Below are positions 52,401 through 63,513 of a stretch of DNA of 64,000 bases, in pieces. Each line of letters opens with the position of its first letter. Position 1 is the first letter of the stretch. Both the position numbers and the translations under genes were made by a program. The stretch comes from Vitis vinifera (taxonomy: Eukaryota; Streptophyta; Magnoliopsida; Vitales; Vitaceae). The DNA lies in NCBI RefSeq assembly GCF_030704535.1, contig NC_081819.1, positions 22,044,001 through 22,108,000 on the forward strand, given 5' to 3'. The notes below the pieces were generated by a model. That model was given only the letters and a program-made list of their open reading frames with translations, was not told the DNA's origin and did no database searches.

Positions 52401-55400
52401 CCTTTCTTAGGAATCAAGACTAGGAACGTTGCATTCAAACTTCTTACAAAGCTCCCGGTCTCATGGAATTGCCTAAAGAAGTTCATGACCTCTTCTTTAA
52501 CAAAATCCCACGAAAATTGCCAAAAAGCCATTGAAAAACCGTCAGGGCCTGGCGCTTTCTCACCACAACAGCTTGACAAAGCCCTAAAAACCTCCGCCTC
52601 CGTGAAAGGCTTCTCCAGCCCCTCCACATCCCCCTCTTCCAACCTTTCAAACGTCAAAGCGTCTATCCTGGGCTTCCCCCCCCCCCCCCCCCGGGTCTGC
52701 CAGCAGCCCCTGGTACGCCCTGCACACTGCCTCTTTGATCTCCCTTTCCTCATTGTACCATCTCCCGTTCACTTTGACTCTATTCATCTGATTCCTTCTT
52801 CTATGAGCATTAGCCATCTGATGAAAAAACCTAGTGTTTCTATCCCCCTCTTTCAGCCAAATTTCCCTGGACTTCTGCCTCCATGACGTTTCTTCTAAAA
52901 GGACCCACTTCTTATACATCTCTCTTGCCTCCTTCCTAGCTTCTTCCTCTTCCAAGGACAATTCGCGGACCCTCTCTTCCTTGTCCCAGAAATCCAAAGA
53001 ATTCCAAGCCTCTTGCTTCTTAACCTTAATCTGTCCGAACACCTCTGTGTTCCATTTTTTCAGAGTCGGCTTTAAAGCCTTTAATTTCTCGCTCAAGATG
53101 TAACTGGCTGTCCCACTAATCTGAATCTCCTCCCACCATCTCCTCAGCACCTCTTTGAAGCCTTCCTCCTTCAGCCACATGTTCTCGAATCTGAAAGGTG
53201 TGGGCCCTCTCGTCATCCCCCCTCCATCAAGAATAATTGGAGAATGATCTGATACTGGTCTAGCCAAAACACCTTGAATACACTCCCGGAAATGAGCTTC
53301 CCAATCTTCAGAGATAAGAAACCGGTCGATTCTCGATTTTAAGAGATTATTAAAACCTCCACTCCACGTGAACATCCCCCCCTGAAGGGGTAAATCCCTT
53401 AACTCTAACTCCTCTATCACTTCTGTAAACCTCCTCATTGATGGGGACAGGCGACCTCCTCGGCTCCGTTCAGTAGGAAATCTTATCATGTTGAAGTCGC
53501 CAGCAACACACCACGGTTCGTTCCACAGCCCTTTGATGGCCCCCAACTCGCTCAGAAACTCCTCTTTCTCCACCTTCACAGAGGGTCCGTAAACTCCTGA
53601 AAAAACCCAGCAAAAACCATCCTCAACATTCTTGAACCGGCAGGAAATTGAATAATTGCCCACCTCCATTTCCTCCAGCTGCAGCACCCTATTGTCCCAG
53701 AACACCACCACCCCCCCCCCCCCGCCGCACCCCTTGAATTCAAAGCCCCCCATTCCAGACATCTTCCTACCCCTAAACTCCTCACAATTGCACTCGTCAT
53801 CTCCTGTAATTTTGTTTCCTGGAGACACACTAAATCTGCTTTCTGGGTTTTAATCACATCTTTAATCAATTTCTTCTTCTCTCTGTCATTTGCCCCCCTT
53901 ACATTCCATGACACAATTCGAATCCTCATGTAACACACTCTTGATGCTCCCTGTCCCCTCCTGATCCGCTATAATTCACCGACCATTCTAGTTTCTTCAA
54001 CTCGCGGTCAAATCTTGAGGTTCTCTATCCTTTCCTCTTTTTTCCGCTTAGATTCTCACTTCTATCTCTTCTATCCCTCATCTTATGGAGAAGTTTCAGA
54101 ATATCCCTCTCACAGCCCTCTGTTGGCATCCCCAAACAATGGCAAAACTTTGCCAAACAGCTGTAATTCCACGATTCCATATTCTTTTCCACTTCCTCGC
54201 CCCATTCCTTCCTTCCATCTATTTGCGGGAAAAACCCGCTCGTACTCTTCTCTACCATTCTCTCTTCTGCCTGACGCATGCTTAAAGGGTTGATACTTAA
54301 CCCCTCTTCGGCTTTAGATGTTATAATTAGAATTAGAATCATAATAGGTTATTAAAGTCCTAGTAGACTTTGGATTTCTTAGAGAAGCCTATAAATAGGC
54401 TAATCAATGTAAATCAAAGAGATGAATTTGATGAATAATATTATACTTTCTTTTATTGCAAGGTTGCAACCCTCAATGGTGAGACTCCATTGATTTTTCT
54501 TCTAGGTGAGACTCCTAGAAGGCCTTAGTGAGACTCTGAGGTTTTTTATCTTTTCTTCATTGTTTCTTCTCTCTCTATTTCTTATCTTATAATTTTCTCT
54601 ACCATAAAGTTTATTCCTTGTTCTTCTCCTTACACCCTAAAAATAAAACCCTGGCCCACCTACCCTTCGAGTGTAGGCAACCATCCTAGGGTTGTCCTAC
54701 ATCATCTACTCATTTTAAGCATCTGCCTTAGATCCTTTCACTTATGCTCTTCACATGGTCTATGAAACCTGGACCACAGCTTCTCTTATTCAGGAGAGAA
54801 ATTTATTCCTCCAAAAGGTGTAATTTTGGAGCGTAGAAGCTGAGCCTCTATTTTTATTCTTATTAGGATGTGCCAATAAGAATTAATGTGCACAGAAAAA
54901 AATGGGGTGCCTGGGACTAATCTGAAACTATTCAGCTGGAGTAGAAATTGAAATTAGAAGGGTGCAAACTTCATCTTAGGCTTAGACTGCTGTTAATTAT
55001 AGATATCTATACGATATTTATAGATACTCATACACTTCTATATACAAAATTATCCATCTTTTATTACATTATACAATTTAGTTAATTCAAGGTAAAGAAC
55101 ACACTTCCCATGCATATCTTAAGCAACATGCCTAGTTAGTAAATCTAATATTTAATTTAAAGTGGATCTGAAAAATTAAAAGGGGAATACGAAAAATAAG
55201 ATGGGAAGCTATATTCAAAACAAAGTGAACGCAATGAGGCACATACAAAAGAAGTGCAATACAATATACCAGAAAGAAACCTCACATTGCTATGGCTTGA
55301 CCTTGTAGATCCATCAACAACGAACAACTTCTTTAAGGGAAACTTAAGGGACGAAGCAAGTTTCTCAATTCTTTCCCTGAGCTCACCATCAGGAAGCTAC

Positions 55401-58400
55401 TTGTTGCAGCAGAGACATGGAAAAGAAAACTGTTACACTAAACAAGAAACTGAATGCATTTCTTCTTTACAGAATGAAAGAATGAAAATACTCACTGGGG
55501 TGAACTTGTTGAAAAGTGGGGCTATTAGAATAGGATACAGTGTCATCATCACAATAGACAGAATAAACATAAATCCCCAAAGATAGATGGCCAAATAAGG
55601 ACCTCCTTTCTGCCACCAAGCAAATGAACATTGTTAGTCACTATTAGAGAACGCTTGACAGTAATGAGGAAAGCAGAAGAATGCAGAAAAATAAGAGACT
55701 AAATCATGTGGAAAATCACAACTAAATGCTACAAATAACCTCTAGCTGTTTTCAATATTAGCAAATTATGTTACCTGTACTATAACAATGATTGCAGCCA
55801 CGATGGGTGGCCCAAGTAAAATGGATAACCCAATTCCTTTGAACATGTCCCTAAAGAATAACCAAATTGTTTGCTGTGAACAATAGAGAGAAAATAAATA
55901 TTAGGAACAGACTCTAACAATAAATAAGGAATAAAGCGAAAGAAATTCAAAGACAAGAAATTTAAACCATGACAAGCAGAAGAGTAGTGAAAACTAGGGA
56001 CCTGGTTGGGAACTATTCTTGAAAATGGTTTTCTAACTCAAAATATATTTAACAATTGTTTGACTAAAAACAGTTTCTTGAGAATTTGTTCTTAACACAT
56101 GTTTTTTAGAACAATCAAGTGTTTTTTGTAGAGTATTCTGAAAAACAATTGAAAATATGGAGGATACTTGGGAATTTTTATATGACATAAAAGTGCAGAG
56201 TACTTTCACAAAGAATCAGCCAAGACAGTTTTCCATATTTGAGTTCCAAACAGAATTTTGTTTTTGAAAACAATTAAAAACTCTTTTTAAGAACTATTCT
56301 CAAAAATTATTTTTTGATAACTATTTTAAAAAATGTTGCCAAACAAGCCTTAGATCTTCCAAATACAGATTCAAAAAACAAAGAAATCACAAATATGATA
56401 AGGAGATAGAAGAATGAATACAAACTTTGTTGAAACCATGGCGGGCCTCAATCACAAAAGTTGAGTATAGAGAAAATGGCAAATCAGTAATCTGCAAGAA
56501 AATTACAAAACAAAATGTTGTCGCTTGATTAAAGTAGAATACAAATATAACCATTCCAGTGCATACATGTGAATATCCATTCAAAAAGTAAGCACCCCCA
56601 CTTTTCTCTCACATTTTAGTGTGGATCCATATGCATTGTGGATAGCTGAGCAACCTAATAATACAAGGCTGAAAGTTCATTCATTCCTTTACTTATGAGA
56701 TCAGCAAACTCTTATCTTCACCATTGTACTTCTTATCTTTTACCATTTTACCTCATCAGACACTGCCTCACATAAAAATTTGAGGAGATCACCATTCCAA
56801 ATACTTTGTGTTTGTTAGAGTCAAACACCCAAGCATGTACTTGTATTAGTATGACACAGTTTTTGGCAAGCTTCCGTATGTAGGTGCAAAGATGGTTAGC
56901 CAAATATTGATTTCAATATGAACCCCAATGATTTAGATGTCTAACCCAAACTCAACTCACTCAATAATCCCACAACCCTATCTCGAAATTCTAACCCATG
57001 GGAATGATTTATTATCCTTGACCAGTAAATATAATGTGGCTAACTTCTAATGCAATGTAATGTAATTTGATTGGGAACTGTGACAGAATTTCTTAGAATT
57101 CTGTTCCCACAGTTATTCACCATTTTGTCAGGGCACACTCATTACCAAGCACAAATATTATAAAAGGAAATAATGTCTCAGAGAATATGGTAAATGGTCA
57201 TATCCAGGCAATGTCACACAATCCTTTCAATTGACACAAACCGCATGAAAACTATTTTTAGATCCGGCCATCCAACAAAAAATGGAAAATATGGATCTTG
57301 ACATCTTATGATCCATCTAAAACAAGTTCTTCAAGAAATCTTTAAGATAATTTCATCAACATTATTAAAACAGAAAATGGCAAAAGAGTAATTTCAAATA
57401 CACATGGGACATAGTGGAGCCTCATATAAATAACGATATCAGAAGCCACACAATAGACACTCCACTAGATTTTTCAGCCAATAAAAAAACGGGTCATATC
57501 CTTCAGAATAAACACAAGAGATCTGCACCTGTGACCAAATCATAACACCAGCTAAGAACGCAAGGGTATGCAGTATCTCATTCTCTGCATTTAAGCCAAC
57601 TACCACTAGAAAGTCTCCTGATTTCTGCAGTCACAAAGCAAATGGGCACAATTATTTTGTATGCATCTGTATGTTGGGGGGTAGGGGGTGCCTATCATAA
57701 TCCACAAATGCATTCACTTACCTTCCAAAACCAAGGCAATACTCCAAAGAACAAAATTGCAGAGTCCATTAATATAGTAACGCACTCATGAACAAAATGG
57801 AAGTGGCTGAAAAAAGAGAGATAGGACAGACAGTAGAGGTCAGAACAAATAAACTATGCATGAAGAAGTCTGATAGTCTGGTGTAATCATCCATACTTCA
57901 AGAGAAATCAATAGAAATAAGAAGACAAACCTTTTATCAAGACTATAGGCTCGAGACTTCTCAAATTTTTCTTGGCTGATAACTCCTTCCAAGGTTCTAG
58001 GAAGTGTTGGTAATTTGAGAGCAGCATGTTGACGCAAATCAAGATAAGTTTCAAAGATATACATTAAAATCATAAAACCTGGGAAAAATTTGAAAAAAAA
58101 AAATTAAAAACCAAAAAACAAGCCCATATGCTTGGAAACTACACAAATCAGATGAGAGAACAAAATTCATCACAAAACAATGATGGGGAATTAGAAGGGT
58201 AGTAGGTTAACAGAAAACAGCAATGAATAGCCATCGACTAAGCCATGGAGAACCAAACCATTAAAGTTCATGGGAAATAAATAACATGTTAGAATTTTCA
58301 GACTTAAAAAAATAGTCAAAGTGGCTGCCACTTTCTTCACCCTCCTCCTAAGGAATGGGATGGGGCAGTCCCCAGTTCCACATATGATTTTATTATTTTG

Positions 58401-59001
58401 CCATATAAGAACCACAATTTCTTTTCTTTTCTTTTCTTTTCTCTCTCTCCCTCTTTTTTTTTTTTTTTTTTTTTGTTAAATTAAAGAATACCATATTCAT
58501 GGGATACACCAAAACAAAAAATAAGCAAATAACTACTGCAATTTCAACCATCAACAAGCCCCTTAGATATATCCTTTAAACATCTCTATCAATAATAGCG
58601 CTTATTTTTTCTAATTATCACACATTTAGCTCTAACACTATGCTTACCCACAAATTCCGACCCAAAGACAGAAAGAATTAGGGTTTTCATCAAAACAAGC
58701 CCAAACTAAAACCCAACTTCAGAATCCAATACAGAAAAACCCTAACATCCATCACATTAAACCTTGAACACGCATCCACATTAAAAAACAAGTAAAACAG
58801 CTAAATAAATAAATAAAATAAAAAACAAAAAACAAAAATCGACAGCCGAAATCATTGCCTAATGAAGCAGATAAATCACCAAACCAAAAAATAAATAAAT
58901 AAATAAATAAGTAATCGTAGATTTCAATAAGCATCAATCGGACAGAGAGATATGAAGAAAGAGCGAGTACCAACAACGGCTTCCATGTACGGAAACGCCA
59001 T
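46412..59001 (-). CDS. STE24: CAAX prenyl protease 1 (STE24/FACE1 zinc metalloprotease)
   Basis: Fourteen minus-strand exons join in frame: 58971-59001, 57931-58078, 57722-57806, 57529-57624, 56426-56491, 55775-55873, 55496-55609, 55286-55396, 49671-49733, 48436-48528, 47636-47749, 47212-47283, 47012-47077 and 46412-46528. The product is 424 aa, the same length as I recall for Arabidopsis STE24. It starts [10 protein letters not shown] and has several hydrophobic membrane segments. The zinc site HELGH (284-288) is in exon 10 and the third ligand Glu 362 is in FEFQADAF across exons 12-13. The ER-membrane enzyme removes the aaX tripeptide from prenylated CAAX proteins. Introns obey GT-AG and phase is kept at every junction. 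Intron 8 (49734-55285) is swollen to 5.55 kb by transposons, yet its splice sites are intact, so the gene is probably functional. Confidence 0.96.
50091..50111. repeat. Target-site duplication, 3' side of the LINE
   Basis: TCATGATAGGTTATTAGAGTC begins 21 bp before the T run; its partner is at 54339-54359. The pair differs at two positions, both G/A. Confidence 0.88.
50264..53938 (-). pseudogene. LINE ORF2: endonuclease, reverse transcriptase, zinc-binding RVT domain
   Basis: Three open segments overlap in order: 53576-53938, 52647-53828 and 50264-52753. The first has the AP-endonuclease start ([23 protein letters not shown]); the second holds GDFNMIR and SDHSPII of the endonuclease; the third holds the RT ([35 protein letters not shown], catalytic FADDTLIF) and the C-terminal zinc-binding RVT region ([17 protein letters not shown]). 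Frame changes fall exactly at a 13-base C run (53711-53723) and a 17-base C run (52676-52692). No other stop interrupts about 1220 codons, so the copy is young or the breaks are length errors at homopolymers. Confidence 0.92.
54025..54338 (-). pseudogene. Tail of the upstream LINE ORF, truncated by insertion
   Basis: Minus-strand open sequence with [16 protein letters not shown] and [12 protein letters not shown], a hydrophilic tail that in plant L1 copies precedes the endonuclease ORF. The beginning is missing because the element stops at the target-site duplication. Function not assignable. Confidence 0.55.
54339..54359. repeat. Target-site duplication, 5' side of the LINE
   Basis: TCATAATAGGTTATTAAAGTC, partner of 50091-50111, two G/A differences. 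Marks the 5'-truncated end of the LINE. Confidence 0.88.
55999..56352. repeat. AT-rich dispersed repeat in STE24 intron 5
   Basis: It begins GGACCTGGTTGGGAACTATT and ends AATGTTGCCAAACAAGCCTT, imperfect inverted ends with TTTTGAAAACAATTAAAAACT-type interior words. Same family as 45064-45300 and 60064-60525. Confidence 0.55.
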
Positions 59002-59024
59002 GGCTGACTCAGTAGAGGACTTTA

Positions 59025-60961
59025 GAGAGAGAAACTAGAGAGAGGGAGAGAGAGAAGAGGGGTTTTTCTTTGAAAATCTGCATTCTGCATTTGCGTAAGC
59101 ATTTCTAGTGAAAATGATAGAGGTGGGTCGGTGGGTCGGTTTCCGGATCCGACTACTTGATTGCAATCCGACCTGGTCCGAATTGATTAAAAAAATAAAT
59201 ACTAATAGCAAAATGTGAATTTATTATTATTTTAATTTATTTATATATATAAATAATATTTTCTCATAAAAAATAATAAATAAATAGAACATCGTCATGA
59301 CCTAATTTCATATCCTAATATAAATTTTTATTGGATTCCATCAGTATTTACGTGGTATATTTTTCTCATGGAGTTTATAATGAAGTGCTAAAATTAAAAG
59401 CTTTAATTATATTGCCTAGAAATAAAACCCAATGTGCATTGTAATTTTCATGTCCTATTAACAACTCTATTGCTAATTTACCAACACAATTGGGGAGGAA
59501 ACCAAAATAAAGTTGCAAATAAAATAAAAATTAGATGATAAATAATTTTTTGAGTTTATTATTATTATTATTTTAATAAATATCATTTATTCATCAATGT
59601 CATGCTTGGGATGTGTGTCGTAGCCTACCCAAATTATTATTATTATTATAAAAATTTACAAAATTTGACAATGTTTCAAGAGTATTAAAAAGGTTTTGAA
59701 AAATGATTGTTGAAAATTATTATATCATATTTTGTAGGATAAAGGTTTGTTGTGAAATGTTATGAAAACCATTCAAAAATACATACAACATATTAAAGTT
59801 TAAAAATACCTAAGAAAAAAAATAAAGACTATTGTTTGTTTTTTTTTATTATTTAATTCTAAATAAAACTTTAATGTTTAATAGTATTAAGTATTATATT
59901 GTTTGTTTTTATAGTATTTTATTTTTATTAAATATTAAAAAAAGTGTTATTTTTTCTATTCAACAAAAAGTTTATAATAAGTCATAAAAATGGCAAAAAA
60001 AAAAAAAAAAAAAAAAAACCTTAATTCTAAAAATAAATTACTTTCAGCAAAAAACAAACACCCTCTAAGATTTTGTTTGAAAACTGTTTTTAACAACAGT
60101 TTTATGTTTTTCTAGAAAAAAAATTGGAAAATACGTTTGACAATTAGAAACTACCTTCAATTTTTTTGTTATCAGAAAACATAAAATATTGTGTTTAAAA
60201 AAAAACATAAAACATTGTGTTTAAAAAAAACATAAAACATTGTGTTTAAAAAAAAACATAAAACATTGTGTTTAAAAAAACATTTTTTAATTGTTTTTAT
60301 TTGAAAGTTGTTTTAAAAAATAATTATACAAACATATATAATAATAAAAAATAAAATTGTGGACATAAAAATTATTTTTAAAACATATTTAAAAATATTA
60401 AAAACAGGTTAAAAATATTTTAGGTTCCCAAATAAACTTTTATTTTACAAAATATCATAAAACAAATTTTAAAAACTATTTTTCAGAATTGTTTTAAAAA
60501 ACAATTACCAAACAAGGTTTGATTTGTCCTTATTCCAAAAACAAAGAGAATAATTCTAACTTACATTTATTCTTAAAAAAAAGAAAATAATTATAATATA
60601 GTAACTAAATAAATAAATCTACCAATTTTAAAAGTAACTTTTATATAACACTTTATTATTTGCAAAAATGAATGAAAAAAACTTAAAAATATGATTTTTT
60701 AAAAACATCGTATTTTTTAACTATCAAATGTGTTTTCTTACTCTTATTTTATCATTAGAAACCATAATAAGAGTCCGTTTAGCAACGGATTTAAAAAATG
60801 TTTGTAACATTTTTAATACTTGAAAAATTTTATCATTGAAGTGTTAGAAAATACTATAAACATTTTCTACAATTACTACCAAACCAACTCTTATAGTTCC
60901 TCGATTTCTCTTGTAATTCTTGTTTTTGAAATAAAAAAGTCATCAATTTCCTTTTAATGTC
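59025..60961. other. STE24 promoter side and AT-rich intergenic DNA
   Basis: 59025-59070 is a GA-rich leader (GAGAGAGAAAC, GAGAGGGAGAG) expected for the STE24 5'UTR. No other gene recognised. An (ATT)n/(TTA)n patch lies near 59560-59650, and AT-rich dispersed repeats fill 60064-60900. Confidence 0.55.
60064..60525. repeat. AT-rich dispersed repeat containing a four-copy tandem
   Basis: It begins CTAAGATTTTGTTTGAAAAC and ends near AACAATTACCAAACAAGG. Inside, 60176-60282 holds four copies of a 26-29 bp unit (ACATAAAACATTGTGTTTAAAA), differing mainly in poly-A length. It resembles 45064-45300 and 55999-56352. Confidence 0.7.
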
Positions 60962-61162
60962 TCGTCTCTTACCGGTCATCATCCTTTAGATCTTGTTTTC
61001 ACTAGTGTATGGGGACCTTATCCTATTCAGTCTCGTGAAGGTTTTCTTTACCATGTCATTTTTGTAGACCATTTCACCAAATACATTTGGTTATGCCCAT
61101 TGCAAAAGAAATCTGAGATCTTTGATATCTTTCATCGCTTCAGTTTAGAACTACCCTTCCAA
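60962..61162 (+). pseudogene. Isolated Ty1/copia integrase fragment
   Basis: The plus strand reads LDLVFTSVWGPYPIQSREGF then HVIFVDHFTKYIWLCPLQKK, the integrase core start (first catalytic Asp region) of a copia element. It stops within about 65 codons and no gag, RT or LTR surrounds it. It differs from the element at 2-7 kb, whose comparable region (3520-3580) reads differently, so it is a separate insertion relic. Confidence 0.85.
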
Positions 61163-61532
61163 TGAATAGATAGAACCATTTATCATAGTAAAAGCCCATG
61201 TGGAGAAGTTGCTCAAAATTACAAACAACTAACAGCAACTATTCTTCATAGCTCATACATGTTCTTGATGCTGCCCATACCTGGATCATCTACTGTCCAT
61301 CATCGTTTGGAAGAAGAAACAGTTGTCGATGACTGGATAGGTGGATGAGCTGGTCCTAGCCTGAGGTGGGTGTACCACCATAGCTTTACATTTCTGAAAT
61401 GAAGCTTCAAAATGATGCCCTTTTCCTCACTAGTCAAGAAGTTTGGAGCTATGAAGCCAAGACAATCCTTTCCTTCCATCTGTAATTAGAGTATACACCA
61501 CTAGTTTAGTCTTGAGGTTCACCTCATATTCT
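61163..61532. other. 3' region of the DUF2358 gene
   Basis: No gene recognised. It likely includes the 3'UTR of the minus-strand gene that ends at 61533. Confidence 0.45.
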
Positions 61533-63513
61533 TCAACCTTCTGTCTTCTTGCCCCAAAATCCTCGGCTAGGCCTTAGGATCTGCTTCAGTAGAGCCATTT
61601 TAGGAACATTCCAGTGCTCCACATGCCTGAAAAACCCGAGTCACATCCAGGTGAACCAAAAAAATATCATAATGAGCAAGCAAGTATCCAAGTATCTCTC
61701 ATGGTTACACCTTACCTGCATACTTTCCCAGATTGAGAATCAAAATAATACTCTGTATACCCAGTAGCTGCAGCATCACACAACATGGCCATAATATATA
61801 AGAAACAATGTACAATATTCTGTACATGAGAAAATAAACATACATATCTCAGAACTAGTTACTCATGTTCCTGCAAGTATCCATAAAAGCAATTCTGATT
61901 TGTTCTGTTGGGATAAAGTGCTTGAAAGTAAGACAGTTGAACAGGCACAATTGGTTCAATCCATAAAAGTGGTAGAACATACCTGAAAGAATGGGCTTCC
62001 AAGGAAATGACAAGACACAGCTAAACCGCCAGTGGCCAATTCCTTTGTCCTGCATCCGGTAAGTAAAGAGAAATCTGTCAAAGAAACAAATCGAAGCCCT
62101 CTATAGGGAAAACTAAAGAGATTGTATACTACTCTTGTTGGCATGAGTTATGTATTCAACTTTAGCGAGCTAACCTCAAAATCTTCCCACTTCATGAGTT
62201 TCATATTCGACTTTTGGATGAGAGATCCAAAATTTGTGCAGTTCCTTTTAAATCGGCGAAGCCCTCTGAAAGAACCAGCAGGGTCAGCAAATTCACAATC
62301 ATCTTCATAGGCACTGAGTGTCAGATTCCCTATTCATAGAAAAGGAAAAGTTATTGGTCACTCTTCACTACAAAAAACTTGGAGATCAGACCAAATTGTT
62401 GCTCCCTAAAAAACTTCTGGGAAAATCTGTTCTCAAGTCCAGAAAATTTTCTTCCCCAAGAAAATCTACAAACTAGAATAGAAACCTGAAAGTTGCTGCA
62501 AAACTGGTAAACAAGTAAAAGAGACCCTCTAACGAATTTTTAGAACTTATTGGAACACATTGAACTAAATTCTATCATATTTGACCCTAAATACCATTAA
62601 ATGAAGAGATTCATCACTGGAGACGAATGATCTCCAAGAACAATTCATTCAAATGCACTGTTTGTTTGTAGTAATAGGATTAAAAACCAACAAATTAGTG
62701 GAAGAAACAGTGACGTAAAAGTGGATTATTGGTATTTAGTATAAAGCCTTCTCATAGCAAAGAATTTAGGATTCATAACTAAGAAGAAGTGATGCCCCTT
62801 ATGTTTGGTTGGCTAGAAACTAGTAGAAAGTAAAACAAAAGGAAAATTGAAACGTTAGATTTCTATTCTTTGTCCATGCCCCCAAAAGAAACGCACAATT
62901 ATTTGGCTAAATTCAATTGAGTTTTCATTTTCTTCAAGAACTAAGTGGCATAAGTTTTAGATCAACATTTTTTTTCCTTAATTTTCTCGGTTACCAAACA
63001 GTAAGGTTCAACCGTTCGAATTATTGTGAGTGACATTTTTAACTTTTTGGAAGCAAAAGAAAACAGAAACATGAAATTCAGAACTTGAACTTCATATATT
63101 TTCCTTCATTTTCTCTGCAACCAAACAAAGGCAAAGGTTAAGCTAGGTATTAGCAAACCTGTGACGAAGTAGGATCTCTGAAAGTCCTCTTTGATGGTTT
63201 CCACAAGTGCGGCGCGATCAACGGCTCCCGACCCGTCTCCAGCGAGGTCAATAGCTCTTTCGGGAGCTTCGACACTCGACGGTGACCGGAAAAACGAAGC
63301 GGCAATTCCGAGCAGCTCCGACCCGTACCAAGCAACCTTGAGCAACGCGTTCTCGGGTTCGGATTCTTGAGCAGTTGACGAATTACTTCTTGGATTCTCT
63401 CCGTCGCACCGGAACCTGTGGATTTTGTGATGGTAATTTGGCCGGAAAAAGTCATTTCGGTGCCGGAAACTGATGTGGGGAGTCACGGAAGTGAAGGAGA
63501 GAAGCGATGTCAT
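61533..63513 (-). CDS. Plastid-type DUF2358 protein
   Basis: Five minus-strand exons join in frame: 63159-63513, 62175-62329, 61983-62049, 61716-61767 and 61533-61626, giving 240 aa. ATG at 63513 (MTSLLSFTSVTPHISFRHRN) yields a Ser/Thr/Arg-rich, acid-poor N-terminus typical of a chloroplast transit peptide; in-frame upstream ATGs are ignored because they lie in the GAGAGA leader. Family landmarks are ALLKVAWYGSELLGIAASFF, VDRAALVETIKEDFQRSYFV, YEDDCEFADPAGSF, WRFSCVLSFPWKP and TGYTEYYFD. The domain is a SnoaL/NTF2-like fold in my recollection; no biochemical function is known. Arabidopsis At1g65230 is the likely counterpart. The gene appears complete. Confidence 0.92.

Larger units (their letters stand above)
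50112..54338 (-). mobile_element. 5'-truncated L1-type LINE in STE24 intron 8
   Basis: On the minus strand the element runs from 54338 to a poly(A) tail seen as the T run 50112-50130. It is flanked by 21-bp target-site duplications with two mismatches (50091-50111 and 54339-54359). It includes the tail of an upstream ORF, a complete-length endonuclease/RT ORF and about 130 bp of 3'UTR. At 4.2 kb it lacks the 5' part of a full plant L1. It is in the sense orientation of STE24. Confidence 0.93.
49935..54702 (+). mobile_element. LTR-like fragment (probable solo copia LTR) split by a LINE
   Basis: The left part (about 49935-50111) and right part (54339 to about 54702) read as one sequence once the LINE is removed. 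The right part has a TATA box (TATAAATA, 54390-54397) and the repeated words GTGAGACTCCATTG and GTGAGACTCCTAG, and ends near GGGTTGTCCTACA, like the TATA-R-U5 part of a plant copia LTR ending in CA. The left boundary and target duplication could not be fixed, so solo-LTR status is an inference. Confidence 0.5.

Noticed and set aside
50376-52886. Several plus-strand open frames of 60-150 codons
   Set aside because: They are complement shadows of the long minus-strand LINE ORF.
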